Shown in pieces: positions 16,201 to 25,971 of a stretch of DNA of 64,000 nucleotides. This stretch comes from Vibrio splendidus. Its GTDB lineage: Bacteria > Pseudomonadota > Gammaproteobacteria > Enterobacterales > Vibrionaceae. The translations under genes were made by a program, and so were the position numbers. The notes under the pieces are model-generated. The model saw only the letters and a list, made by a program, of their open reading frames with translations. It did not search any database and was not told the origin of the DNA. The stretch is taken from NCBI RefSeq assembly GCF_003345295.1, contig NZ_CP031056.1, positions 682,001 to 746,000 of the forward strand. The letters are read 5' to 3'. Every line of letters begins with the position of its first letter. Position 1 is the first letter of the stretch.

Positions 16201-19200
16201 ACAGATCATCTATGTAGTCTCTGCCGGCGGAAATGAACTTACTGGTTATGTTGGCTCTGAAAGTGCTGAAAATAAAGCGTTTACCTTGAGCTTCACCTCT
16301 CTGTCAGGTGAGGCCGATACTGATGTCACTTACACCTTTGAACTATTCAAAGGGCTCGACCAAACGAATGGAACCGACCAAATTCCTTTTGTCATCACAG
16401 CAAAAGATGATGACAACGATAAAACCACATTAGCCTTAAATGTGTCAGTGACTGATGGCGGTGAGCCAGCGATTGGTTCTGGAACGGTTGAACTGAGTGA
16501 AATCCCTGTAGCTGATAGCACGCCGTCGGGAGTTGGATCAACAGCAAGCGTGAGCTTGGCGGTTACCGCTGGTAATGACCCTCTGGTTTTCTTGGGGTTG
16601 GATGTGACCACCGGCCAAGTTGTTCTTGATAGCGATGGTGTCGCGGTAACCAGCAATGGTGAAGCGTTGACTTGGCGTGACAACGGAAATGGTACATTTG
16701 ATGCTGTTCTTGGCAATGGTGATGCTGTTTTAAAAATCAGGCTTCCAGATGACTTTAGTCTTGAAGCAAATGGTTCAACAAACGTAACTGTTGTTATTGA
16801 GTTATATCAGTCCATTGATCATGGCTCTGGTACAAAAGACACCGAGCTGACAATACCAGCTTCTATCGTCACCATAGACTCTGATGGATCAAGAGATACG
16901 CAAGAATCCGACATCAAAATATACGACGGTAAGGATCCTGCATTCTCGATTGTAGGCAGCATATCTGTCGATGAAGATGGGCTCATTGGTGATAACGAAC
17001 AAACTGGGACTGAAGAACCAAGCCCATCGATCGCTATTATCCAAGGCTCGGACGATATCGCATCAGTCTCAATCAACATCGATGCTTTTGATGCCCTTGG
17101 TTACAGCAGTGGCGGACGAGCGATATCCTTGCAAGACGTGAATGCTGATGGTTGGTATTACGCTCAAGATACGTCGGGTAACGATATCTTCCGAATTCGT
17201 TTTAACAACGATGGCACAACAGAGTTCAACCTATATGCGGCGCTTGCTCATGCTACGGGGGATGGTGAAAATAATCTTGCTGTGAATTTTGAATTGGTCG
17301 TTACTGATGCCGATGGTGATAGTTCTGACCCGGCTATTTATGCTGTTAATGTTACGGATGCAGTGCCAACTTCTCGTTCTGGATCCATTGAAATGGTGGA
17401 AGGCGATAATCTCAGCGGACAGTTCTTAACAGAAGAATTTGCAGGTGCGGATGGCGCAATCATCGTCAGTTTTGATTATCGTGGAACGACTTACACTTTT
17501 GTAGATGCAGATACGTCAATCACCATTGACCTAATTAATGTTTACGACAGTAATTCTATTTACGGTCAGTTTACCCTTTCACCAGATGGTAGCTACCAGC
17601 TAACCACTAATCCAAATGTGACGACTAATCCTGCTGATCCTAAGATCGTCGATGACATTGATTATTTGGTTCGAGATGCCGACGGTGATGAAGTCACCAG
17701 TAACGCAGAGCTTGTATTGGATGATAACGAAGGTTTTATTCGTTATGAAGATTCTGAAACTACAGAAGATAACAACGCGATTATCGTTGTGAGCGTTTCT
17801 ACTGGAGACGTTGACCAAAGCGAAACCGTTACGGCTATCGAGTTCTCAGAAGCTTCTTTGCAAGGCGGTAGCCTGTATTTAGATGGCGTATTACTTCAAG
17901 TAGTTGATGGCAAGGTGACGCTTTCAGGTAATCAGTTAACGGCGATTGACAGTCAGTTTACCGGCCCGAATGGTCAGTTAACTTATCGACCTGCACTCCA
18001 TGAATCGAATACGACCTCAACGGTTATTCTAGCGATCAATGCAATTATAAGTACTGACACGGTTCCAAAAGAGCTGACCGCAGATGTCTCTGTTTCTGTT
18101 TTACCGGTGGCCGATGCTCCAGATTGGTCAGATTCTGTATTTACCTACCAATCCGTAGAAGATGATGCAAACCCAATTAAATTAGATATCACCGCTCAGT
18201 TGGTTGACCAAGATACATCTGAAGAACTGTCTTACACCATTAGCGGCATTCCAGATGGGCTGAATATCACCTTGAACGGAAACGCGGTTAAAGAAGGCAA
18301 AGAGTACACTCAGACCCAAATCGACAAAATGGAAATCAGAGCTGATGAAAACCTTGCAGGTCGATTTGAGTTTGAGATTACTGCGATTGCAACCGAAGCG
18401 GGAAGCACCTTCGCTGACCCCGATGATAAAACGGCCGATATTGTTAATACTGTCGTTGTAGAGATCTCACCGGATGCTGATACTCCAATTTTATCTGTTA
18501 AAGATTACAAAGGTCTGGAAGATGAAAGCATCTTCCTCAAGAACGTAATCAATGGTGCGTTGACTGATACCGATGGTTCTGAGTCGTTAAGTTATCAAAT
18601 TGAAGTACAAGACGGCTGGGCGATTCAAGGAGGATTGTTTGACCTAATTGGTCCTAATACTTATCTCGTTTCTGCTGAAGCGATAGAGAACGGCACCGCT
18701 TATCTAATACCAAAAGAAGACATCAGTTCCTTTACGGAAGACCTATTCATTAACGTGACTGCGGTTTCTTATGAATCGACAATTGACTCGTTAGACCCTG
18801 TTAATGTGACTGCGTTAAGCGATACTCAAACCATCAATATCTTCCTCAAAGGCGTTGTTGATGAACCTACTGTTGTGGATGGAGGAAATGCGCATTGGGA
18901 ATATGACAGCGATACCAAAGTCATCAGTAACCAATCTGTTCTCAATGAAGATGGTCTGATTCGACTTGATTTTGTGGTTCAAACTTCTGATGACGACGTT
19001 TCAGAAGAGATCAATATACTTCTGACCAATATTCCTGATGGCACCTTGCTGGTGGATTCGTTGGGTGAGCCAGTGTCGCTGACGATCGCGTATGTTGATG
19101 ATGTGACAGGGCCGGTATTCCAAGTCTCTAACGCTCAACTGAATGACCTATACCTCAAGCCTGTTACTGATTTCAGTGGCGAGTTAGAGCTAACTGTTAT

Positions 19201-22200
19201 TGCTATTTCAACAGAGCCTGATGGTGATTCGGGTGAGTTCCCGATGACGTTGAAAGTAGAGTTAGCGCCCGTTGTTGATCAAGAAGATGGTCAAACAGTT
19301 AGCACTCAAGGTATTGAAGACAGCCAAATTGGATTGAACCTAGAGCCATCAGTGAATCAAGATGTTGATGGGAGTGAGTCTTTAACGGGGTATGTGATTG
19401 ACAGTCTTCCTGCTGATCTGACTCTTTATTTTGATGGTAGTGTTATTGATGTGCCGCTTTCAGGGTTAGATTTAGAAAGTTTATTAGACTCTACGACGCC
19501 AACACTGTCCGAGCTTTTAAGTAGCGGAAGACTGACAGTAACCGCTACGGAAGATTTGAGCGGTACGTTCTCAATTCCAATTACTTATGAAGTTACCGAC
19601 ACTTCGCCGACAGGCGCAACTGATGTAAAAGATATCTCTGGTTCAATCAGTGTCACCGTTGATGCGAGGGTCGAGTCAGATACTCGTTTGGAAAGTTCTG
19701 GTCAGCTATACACCAGTGATGATGGTTCTCCAGTCAACGTGTCTGATGCCGTTACTTTTGTTGACGCTGATATGGATGGCTCAGAGTACTTAGATTATAT
19801 CTTGATCGATGTACCTGATGGTTATTCGCTGATTATCGAACACCCGAACGGAGCCGCTCAAGATGTTTCAGGAAACTGGATTATCTCCGCCAATGGCCTG
19901 ACGAGTGACTCTATTCAAGAGTTGGCGCAAGAGATCTTGAGCGGTATGACGATCTCCAGTCCAAGCGACACCCCTGTATTAGATATTGTGGTGCGTGCTC
20001 GTGTTATCGATGGTGAAGATTCGAAGTATATTGATACTTCATTCCAAATTCAGATCACTGGCCATGACGGCGGTGGCGGTACTTGTGACCCTGTAGGTCC
20101 ACCAAGCCCGATTCAACCGGATGGCGAGATTAAGACACCAGAAGGGGAAGATATCGATCTTACGGGCTTGCTCAATACGAATGTAGCTAGTGACCCAGAC
20201 AATACGATCTCTTTCTATATTCCTGCTGACTCTCTTCCTGAAGGCGTCGAGATTTCAGGTGATGGTGTTATTGCGGAATATGACGCGGCTGGCGAAGTCG
20301 TCGGTTACTCAATTACTGCCGATGGTCTCTCGAAACTGACGTTAACCGGATTGGACGAAGACTTCGCTGGATGTATTGATTTCACGATAGAGACGATTGA
20401 AACGTCACCGTGTAATGGTGAAACCGTAACGACAGCTCAAACCATTAGTATTCAAGTATTGCCTGTTGTGGATGACATTACCGTCGCCACGGATTCGACA
20501 ACGATCCAAGAAGACATCGCCACGGATCTTAATCTTGAGCTTGTTCTTGGAGATAGTGTTGAAGATGGCCAGTTAATCACGGGTGAAGGTAACAGTGCTA
20601 CTGGTAAGGAGACCGTTAACTCTCTGACCATCACAGTATCAAATGGTGTGACACTATCGGAGAGTCCTGCTGATACTGGCTTGTTGATTGATAACGGCAA
20701 TGGTACTTGGACCGTAACCGATCCTAGCCGCTTGAGTGATGTGCTGGTGACACCACCTGAACATTACAGTGGTGAAATCACCTTAACAGTAACCGCCAAT
20801 ATTACCGATGAAGCGGATTGCGTAACTGAAACGGATACGCAAGATAAAACGACCGTGGTGACTATCACCGTTGAACCTGTTGCTGATGCAGCAAACTTGG
20901 TGACGGAGGATATTGTCGGCGACGAAGATAACTACATTTCATTGTCATCACTGAGCGCGGAGCTGATTGATCAAGATGGCTCTGAAAACATGTCCTTGGC
21001 ATTGAAAGGCGTGCCTGAAGGTGCGGTTGTTGCGATAAAGGTGGGTGACAGCTACGAATTAGTTCCAAACAATGGCGTCGATGGCGGTACCTTTGATGGT
21101 AACCCTACTTACGAGTGGCAGGTCGATCCAAGTCAGCTTGCCAACCTTGTAATTCTACCGCCGCGAGATTTTAGTGGTGATATGAATCTAGTCCTTGAAG
21201 CGATTACTCAAGAAATCGGCACCACAGAAATCCGCTATACCGAATCTGAATTCACCGTCGGTGTGAATCCTATTGGTGATAAAGTTGAGTTCTTCGATTT
21301 ACCTGAACAGCTCACTGGAAGTGAAGATGATGGCATCGTGATTCCTCTTGATGCCAATAGCTTTGAAACTAACAGTGATGAATTCTTGTCTATCACTGTG
21401 ACGGTGAATGCGACTTCGGATCCATCAGGGTTAGTTGGGCTAGATCGAATTCGAATTGGATCAGAAACTAGTTCTTTCACTAGTGTTGGTGGCATCATAC
21501 AGGCGACGATCCTCGTTAAGGCAAGCTCTGTTGATGAGCTCGAATTCTTTGCGGGCGATGCGTTTGGTAATCTCGACATTACGATTACCGGCCGAACGGT
21601 TGATCAAAATACCGTACTTGGCGAGTTAGTGGTCGACACGGGTGACCCAAGCTCACAAGACATGACGCTTATCATTACACCAGAACCTGATGCGCCTTTA
21701 CTAAGCGTTGAATACTCTTCAATTGTGGCTGAAGCAAGTGGCACGATTCCTCTTGGTTTAGACCTTTCTCTTGTAAACCCTGCCGATTCAGAAGTGGGCT
21801 TCATTACAATTTATGATATTCCCGCAGGTTTGACGTTCTCACACGGCTCTATGGTCGATGGTCAATATGTGGTGGACTTGGCAGATGTACCTAATCTAGC
21901 GATTACGGGTGGCTATGATGGCGTTGACCCATTTGAACTCACCATCGAACCTTCTGCTGAAATAGGCAACAACCAATCGGTAGGATTACCTCAAACGGTA
22001 TCGGTTGAATTTGTTGCGGAAGGGGACTCTACGATTACCGCGACAGATGATAACGACCTGCTGATTGGCGGGACGGGCTCAGATGATTTTGTGTTCGCAT
22101 CTTCAGGCTTAGGGAGTGTAGAAGCCCCAAGCTACGATGTGGTTCAAGATTTTGATGCGTCTCCAGATACTGATGCAATTGACCTCTCGGGTATTTTGGG

Positions 22201-22426
22201 AAGCCTAGGGCTTAATACAGGGTTAGGGGCAACACAATATCTAGATTTAGAAGAATCTGGTGAAGGTGTGACCATTTCTATTAAACCTAATGGCGATGAA
22301 GACGTTCAACAAAACATCTTATTAGCCGATGTTACGTACGACGATCTGTATCAAGGCGACAGTAGCAGTGCATTAGAAGCACAAATTTTACAAAAAATGA
22401 TAGAAGACAATAATTTAACGCTGTAA
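13250..22426 (+). CDS. Giant type I-secreted adhesin (BpfA/LapA/VCA0849 class)
   Basis: 3058 residues, very acidic, no N-terminal signal peptide, as expected for a type I secretion substrate. Layout: a unique start (1-140); four Ig-like repeats of about 102 residues beginning near 141, 243, 345 and 448; a VCBS/cadherin-like domain near 655-780; several T1SS-143-type repeats (about 785-1400) marked by phrases such as YTFELFKGLDQTNGTDQIP; then many cadherin-like modules marked by PVADAPDWSD-type linkers and GxFxFxI patterns to about 2900. The C-terminus has one RTX-like stretch (DDNDLLIGGTGSDDFVF), then DVVQDFDASPDTDAIDLSGI, the VCA0849-type secretion target. It probably mediates surface attachment and biofilm formation. 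Four cysteines cluster at 2279-2524. The start ATG follows aaggaagagg. Confidence 0.92.
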   Translation: MDPILYIEVGGVVWQVFPDGTWLQLPATQPKVEGVQVVSIEPQNLQEAQPLTEPQIAAVEQQLEKVVTELVNNIESAPQQPNSVNDQPSSSASFIAYVRSTLDETLAEAGFDTRPTEYVEEDTASNEGNLDILLPSALLTVDILDGGDGYENQFEVPGVTITGTAVDVRDGRTVVLTITDVNGNTVTTTAVTSNETYVVDGVDLSSLAEGDLKVDAIIADDFGNSITANDSTIKDTLANIEVDFDGFGDEFYNQFEISNGVLAGTVANVEDGQVITIVITDSQGVTQEYTTTVSGGAWTLVSQDYSNFAEGELTVVASTFDIAGNPTTATDIIVKDTLASIAASVDDGGDGVLNSFEIQSAKFFGTVQNVEDGQTVNIRISDSTTNIIVLTATVANGAWSVEGVDLTSFADGGIQIEADTVDVAGNPASAINSAGQIVIDTVSPVIDIDTLDGFSILAFRSGQLTTMQGTTNVAEGLPVYIEVNDGTQTLVFEGVVDFAGNWVVENIDISTLNFSAEWTIDAKVFNTVGNEAIDDMPTIILPESVVFSENIIGIFGGETQTSDIRIDFADFSFSADQTIAESLTSQSLSITITVSGDKQSLTGTRSDGQIVFDASISGTNVNINFYKAIDQESGLDSIQTALIIEGLQTDADNTTELVIGHLPIVIKDSEPLIFDESYDVIEGEVTSGNVLNNDIDLDTQLTIKSVEVNGTTQTISGSAPVSFTLDEGVLTVFSNGHWTFVANRNLDHTVAQNITFNYVAGDSSNDFGSGTAVIDIFDGDAGLVVDGTTTSSEGDVSDGIQTVVGQFTVSAGSDNPDPASIVFNANSLVQLDALGLTTGDEKFPLTYTLANDGKTITAQANGETIFTLTLSAVASGIDVLADVTLVLEQPINHLFSNDSITLPLIIDGTDLDGTSLEQGQFDWIIQDGADPILTSTSNAAVDESDLIHGSISDTGTFNLNVGSDFVKSVFFDVGDQPQLFSGGVQIIYVVSAGGNELTGYVGSESAENKAFTLSFTSLSGEADTDVTYTFELFKGLDQTNGTDQIPFVITAKDDDNDKTTLALNVSVTDGGEPAIGSGTVELSEIPVADSTPSGVGSTASVSLAVTAGNDPLVFLGLDVTTGQVVLDSDGVAVTSNGEALTWRDNGNGTFDAVLGNGDAVLKIRLPDDFSLEANGSTNVTVVIELYQSIDHGSGTKDTELTIPASIVTIDSDGSRDTQESDIKIYDGKDPAFSIVGSISVDEDGLIGDNEQTGTEEPSPSIAIIQGSDDIASVSINIDAFDALGYSSGGRAISLQDVNADGWYYAQDTSGNDIFRIRFNNDGTTEFNLYAALAHATGDGENNLAVNFELVVTDADGDSSDPAIYAVNVTDAVPTSRSGSIEMVEGDNLSGQFLTEEFAGADGAIIVSFDYRGTTYTFVDADTSITIDLINVYDSNSIYGQFTLSPDGSYQLTTNPNVTTNPADPKIVDDIDYLVRDADGDEVTSNAELVLDDNEGFIRYEDSETTEDNNAIIVVSVSTGDVDQSETVTAIEFSEASLQGGSLYLDGVLLQVVDGKVTLSGNQLTAIDSQFTGPNGQLTYRPALHESNTTSTVILAINAIISTDTVPKELTADVSVSVLPVADAPDWSDSVFTYQSVEDDANPIKLDITAQLVDQDTSEELSYTISGIPDGLNITLNGNAVKEGKEYTQTQIDKMEIRADENLAGRFEFEITAIATEAGSTFADPDDKTADIVNTVVVEISPDADTPILSVKDYKGLEDESIFLKNVINGALTDTDGSESLSYQIEVQDGWAIQGGLFDLIGPNTYLVSAEAIENGTAYLIPKEDISSFTEDLFINVTAVSYESTIDSLDPVNVTALSDTQTINIFLKGVVDEPTVVDGGNAHWEYDSDTKVISNQSVLNEDGLIRLDFVVQTSDDDVSEEINILLTNIPDGTLLVDSLGEPVSLTIAYVDDVTGPVFQVSNAQLNDLYLKPVTDFSGELELTVIAISTEPDGDSGEFPMTLKVELAPVVDQEDGQTVSTQGIEDSQIGLNLEPSVNQDVDGSESLTGYVIDSLPADLTLYFDGSVIDVPLSGLDLESLLDSTTPTLSELLSSGRLTVTATEDLSGTFSIPITYEVTDTSPTGATDVKDISGSISVTVDARVESDTRLESSGQLYTSDDGSPVNVSDAVTFVDADMDGSEYLDYILIDVPDGYSLIIEHPNGAAQDVSGNWIISANGLTSDSIQELAQEILSGMTISSPSDTPVLDIVVRARVIDGEDSKYIDTSFQIQITGHDGGGGTCDPVGPPSPIQPDGEIKTPEGEDIDLTGLLNTNVASDPDNTISFYIPADSLPEGVEISGDGVIAEYDAAGEVVGYSITADGLSKLTLTGLDEDFAGCIDFTIETIETSPCNGETVTTAQTISIQVLPVVDDITVATDSTTIQEDIATDLNLELVLGDSVEDGQLITGEGNSATGKETVNSLTITVSNGVTLSESPADTGLLIDNGNGTWTVTDPSRLSDVLVTPPEHYSGEITLTVTANITDEADCVTETDTQDKTTVVTITVEPVADAANLVTEDIVGDEDNYISLSSLSAELIDQDGSENMSLALKGVPEGAVVAIKVGDSYELVPNNGVDGGTFDGNPTYEWQVDPSQLANLVILPPRDFSGDMNLVLEAITQEIGTTEIRYTESEFTVGVNPIGDKVEFFDLPEQLTGSEDDGIVIPLDANSFETNSDEFLSITVTVNATSDPSGLVGLDRIRIGSETSSFTSVGGIIQATILVKASSVDELEFFAGDAFGNLDITITGRTVDQNTVLGELVVDTGDPSSQDMTLIITPEPDAPLLSVEYSSIVAEASGTIPLGLDLSLVNPADSEVGFITIYDIPAGLTFSHGSMVDGQYVVDLADVPNLAITGGYDGVDPFELTIEPSAEIGNNQSVGLPQTVSVEFVAEGDSTITATDDNDLLIGGTGSDDFVFASSGLGSVEAPSYDVVQDFDASPDTDAIDLSGILGSLGLNTGLGATQYLDLEESGEGVTISIKPNGDEDVQQNILLADVTYDDLYQGDSSSALEAQILQKMIEDNNLTL

Positions 22427-22459
22427 GTTAGATGTACAGTCTATAAAAGGAAGTTTAGA

Positions 22460-24619
22460 TTGGTAGAACAAAAAGACAGCTGGCTAGGTTGTGTGGAATG
22501 GTTATGTGAGCATTTTAATGTTCGCAGCCATCCTTCCAAAATAGTGTCTGGCCTACCTTTAAATGAAGGAAGGCTCAATGAATCCCTTTTCCCAAGAGCC
22601 ATTGAGAAATCGGGGTTAACTTTGAGCCACGTTAAAAAAGAATTACTGACTCAATGTCAGTTCCCCGTTGTTGCTGTTAATTCCGTGACAGGAAATCCTG
22701 TTGTCGTCACGCAAGACTCTGGTGATTACTTTCAAGTATTGGATTGCGAAACTAATTCAAGCCAACAAACATCGTTAAAAGACTTGGTTGCTCAAGTTGA
22801 ATCGTATGTTTGGCAAGTTGGTGCTCAAGCTCTTGATGATGCACGTGTTCAATCCCATGAACGTAGCGAGAATAAATCCAACACCCGTTGGTTATGGCGT
22901 GTCGTCAAAGAAGTGAAACCTTGGTATCGAGACCTATTTATCGCTTCATTTTTGATCAACTTACTCGCGCTAGTCGTGCCTCTGTTTACCATGAATGTGT
23001 ACGACCGCGTGGTGCCAAACCAAGCGTTTAACACGCTTTGGGTTCTGGCAGCAGGCGTTGGTATTGTCGTTATTTTTGATTGGGTGTTGAGAAGCTCACG
23101 CAGCTCTGTGACTGACATGGCTGGGCGCTATATTGATAACAAGTTGTCTTCTCAACTGTTCTCTAAAGTCCTTGGTATGAAGCTGGAAAATCGACCTCAG
23201 TCGGTAGGCGCCTTTGCCAGACAGCTTCAAGATTTCGATAGCGTGAAAGATTTCTTCACTTCTATTTCTTTGGTTACTTTAGTCGACCTGCCATTCACCT
23301 TGTTATTCCTATTCCTTATCGGCTGGCTCGGTGGTGCGATGATGTTCATCCCTGTCGCGATCATGTTGGTATTGATCGTGCTAAGCATTGCGATGAAAGG
23401 TAAAGTCGAGAAAACATTCGATGAAACCGCACGTTTGTCGACACAAAGACAAGCACAGCTGTTTGATTGCTTAACAACTCTTCCGGATATCAAGCAAAAC
23501 AATGCTGAAGGTATTACTCAGAAACGTTGGGAGCAGACTATTTCATCGCTCTCTCAATGGCAGACTCAATCTCGCCACTACTCTAATATCGTGACACATT
23601 CCATTCAGTCGAGTCAGCAGATCGTCACCATTACTCTCATCATCTTCGGCGTGTATCAGATCTCTGAAGGCTTGCTGAGTATGGGTGGTTTGATAGCTGT
23701 GGTGATGTTGAGTGGACGTGCTGCAAGCTCGGTGAACCAACTTTCTCTTCTATTGCTGAGGTTTCAACAAACACGCTCAGCCGTTGAAGGCCTAAATCAG
23801 ATCATGGACTTACCGCAAGAAGAGTCCAAGCATCAAGTGATTGATAAGGGTGACTTTGACGGCGGGGTTAGGCTGGATGAAGTTACGTTTACTTATCCAG
23901 AGACTCAAAGCCCAGCGCTAAAGGAAATCTCTTTTGAAATAAAACCGGGTGAGCGAGTTGGCCTTGTTGGTGCGGCAGGCGCAGGAAAAACCACACTTTT
24001 ATCGATTGTTGCACGCCAGTATTTGCCAACAACAGGACAAGCTTTCTATCAAGAGATTGATGGGCAGTTATGGCCAACCAGTGTCTTGCGCAGTGGTATG
24101 GGTTGGGTGGGGCAAACCACCAATCTTATCTTTGGCAGTGTTTACGACAACGTCACACTGGGTGCGACCAACGTTGATGAAGAAAAGCTAAGACTAGCGC
24201 TGCAACAGTCTGGCCTTAACGGTTACATGGGGCGCTTAAACAATGGCTTAGAAACGCCAGTCGGCGAGGGTGGTCGATTGCTTTCAGGAGGCCAACGACA
24301 AGCTGTGGCAATAGCGAGAGCATTGTATCGCTGTCCAAAACTATTGATCATGGATGAGCCTACTAGCGCACTTGATAATCAAGCTGAGATACAGTTCTTC
24401 AATGCACTTCAAAGTATGCCAAGAGAAACTTCAATGCTGATCAGCTCACACAAATCTTCATTCTTGATGATGTGTGACCGAGTGGTTGTGTTGGATAAAG
24501 GTCAAATCGTAGCTGAGGGTGAGCCAAAAGATATCCTCTCTCTACAGAAGAAAAGTGTACCCAAAGGGGCGAGTCGATTTAAGACGGTTTCAGTGGTGAA
24601 GGGAGGCCGTCATGAGTAA
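22460..24619 (+). CDS. Type I secretion ABC exporter, LapB/RtxB type
   Basis: 719 residues. The first 125 form a C39-like domain that lacks the catalytic cysteine setting and would only bind substrate. Membrane helices follow (about 160-440), then the nucleotide-binding domain with Walker A GAAGAGKTT near 505, signature LSGGQRQAVAIARAL near 607 and Walker B LLIMDEPTSALD near 627. It energises export of the adhesin encoded 33 bases upstream. The start codon is TTG, supported by AAGGAAG 6 bases before it; the same ribosome-site style precedes the adhesin and the TolC gene. It overlaps the next gene by 8 bases. Confidence 0.93.
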   Translation: MVEQKDSWLGCVEWLCEHFNVRSHPSKIVSGLPLNEGRLNESLFPRAIEKSGLTLSHVKKELLTQCQFPVVAVNSVTGNPVVVTQDSGDYFQVLDCETNSSQQTSLKDLVAQVESYVWQVGAQALDDARVQSHERSENKSNTRWLWRVVKEVKPWYRDLFIASFLINLLALVVPLFTMNVYDRVVPNQAFNTLWVLAAGVGIVVIFDWVLRSSRSSVTDMAGRYIDNKLSSQLFSKVLGMKLENRPQSVGAFARQLQDFDSVKDFFTSISLVTLVDLPFTLLFLFLIGWLGGAMMFIPVAIMLVLIVLSIAMKGKVEKTFDETARLSTQRQAQLFDCLTTLPDIKQNNAEGITQKRWEQTISSLSQWQTQSRHYSNIVTHSIQSSQQIVTITLIIFGVYQISEGLLSMGGLIAVVMLSGRAASSVNQLSLLLLRFQQTRSAVEGLNQIMDLPQEESKHQVIDKGDFDGGVRLDEVTFTYPETQSPALKEISFEIKPGERVGLVGAAGAGKTTLLSIVARQYLPTTGQAFYQEIDGQLWPTSVLRSGMGWVGQTTNLIFGSVYDNVTLGATNVDEEKLRLALQQSGLNGYMGRLNNGLETPVGEGGRLLSGGQRQAVAIARALYRCPKLLIMDEPTSALDNQAEIQFFNALQSMPRETSMLISSHKSSFLMMCDRVVVLDKGQIVAEGEPKDILSLQKKSVPKGASRFKTVSVVKGGRHE

Positions 24620-25937
24620 TGATATTCAATGGACCAACAACCACTTGGCATTCCGCTCTCGTAAGCTGATTTGGCTAAGCGCTCTACTCATTGTCTCGAT
24701 TATCGGTTGGGCGACGTGGGCAACATTGGAAGAAGTGGTTATCGGCGAGGGCAAAGTCGTTCCTAGCCTTTCTGTACAAACCATTCAGAGTTTAGAGGGC
24801 GGTCTTGTCCAAGAAATCATGGTGCGACAAGGCCAATCAGTGGTGAAAGGGCAGCCTCTGGCTAAGCTCGAAGATACACGTTTTAAAGCGGCGTTTTTAG
24901 AGTCGGCTCAACAAGCCGATACCTTACTGGCCCAACAATTAAGATTGAAAGCGGAGCTGGCGACAGTCGTTCTAAATAATGACGCAAAAGAGTGGTTTGA
25001 ACGAGTGGTTTTAGTACCACAAGATATTGTTGTCGATGTATCAAGCCATCCCGCGTTAATGAATGCTAAGGCGAACTATCGAGAGCGTTTAGGACAGTTA
25101 AAGTCTGAACTGGAAGAGGCGGCACTTCGCATCGAGCAGCAAGATCAAGCTCGTGTCGATACGCTCAATAATATTCAGACTTTAGAGAGCAGCCTCGATA
25201 TCGTTATTCGAGAGCGCAACATGTTGAAAGATGTGGTTGCTAGCGGTGCGGTTGCAGAAGTTGAGTTGCTGAAACTTAACCGTGATGTGGTCAAGTTGAA
25301 AGGCGATATTGCCAGCTCAAAAGTGGCGGCTCAGAAACAGATTGCTGCTTACTCAGAATCGATAGCCGACCACCGCAGCATCGCGTTAGATTTTCGTGCC
25401 AAAGTACAAGGCCAACTGAACGAAGTTGCCAGCAAAATAGCACAATTGAATGAAAGCCAACAGGCCATCGCCGATCAACTGAAACGAACACAAATCTTAG
25501 CGCCTGTTGATGGAACAGTAAAAGAGGTCTTTGTGCGTACTATTGGTGGTGTTGTTCGTCCAGGTGAGCCGATTATTGAGATCATTCCATCAAACAGTGA
25601 TTTGATTGTCGAAGCGAGGATCTCTCCGCAAGATATCGCGTTTGTTCATAACGGGTTAGGCGCAACCGTTAAATTCACGGCGTATGACTTTGTTATCTAT
25701 GGTGGCCTGAAAGGTAAAGTCACTTATGTCAGTGCCGATGCCTTACAAACGGAAGACGGTAATGCCTATTATCGCGCCCATATTCAGTTAAACGAAGACC
25801 AGCTACAAAACTCTGCCTTTAGCATTATCCCAGGGATGCAAGTCGCGGTTGATATCTTGACCGGAGAAAAAACAGTATTGAGTTATTGGTTAAAACCTAT
25901 TTTACGAGCTAAGGAAAACTCACTTCGCGAACGATGA
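24612..25937 (+). CDS. Type I secretion membrane-fusion protein, HlyD/LapC type
   Basis: 441 residues. One membrane helix near 17-38 (LIWLSALLIVSIIGWATWA) is followed by a lipoyl-type half-motif (VIGEGKVVPS...VVKGQPLAKLED), a long coiled-coil (about 95-290, rich in Glu, Gln, Ala, Leu) and the second lipoyl half plus beta-barrel (ILAPVDGTVKEVFVRTIGG...VRPGEPIIEIIP). It bridges the ABC exporter and the TolC-like channel. It overlaps the exporter gene by 8 bases (ATGAGTAATG), indicating coupled translation. Confidence 0.93.
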   Translation: MSNDIQWTNNHLAFRSRKLIWLSALLIVSIIGWATWATLEEVVIGEGKVVPSLSVQTIQSLEGGLVQEIMVRQGQSVVKGQPLAKLEDTRFKAAFLESAQQADTLLAQQLRLKAELATVVLNNDAKEWFERVVLVPQDIVVDVSSHPALMNAKANYRERLGQLKSELEEAALRIEQQDQARVDTLNNIQTLESSLDIVIRERNMLKDVVASGAVAEVELLKLNRDVVKLKGDIASSKVAAQKQIAAYSESIADHRSIALDFRAKVQGQLNEVASKIAQLNESQQAIADQLKRTQILAPVDGTVKEVFVRTIGGVVRPGEPIIEIIPSNSDLIVEARISPQDIAFVHNGLGATVKFTAYDFVIYGGLKGKVTYVSADALQTEDGNAYYRAHIQLNEDQLQNSAFSIIPGMQVAVDILTGEKTVLSYWLKPILRAKENSLRER

Positions 25938-25971
25938 AGTGGGTTAAAGCATAAATATAAAAGGAAGTGTA

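Noticed and set aside
13250..22426. Possible repeat array or CRISPR-like periodicity in the adhesin gene
   Set aside because: The periodicity is protein-domain repetition of about 100 codons with strong divergence; no short direct repeats with unique spacers.
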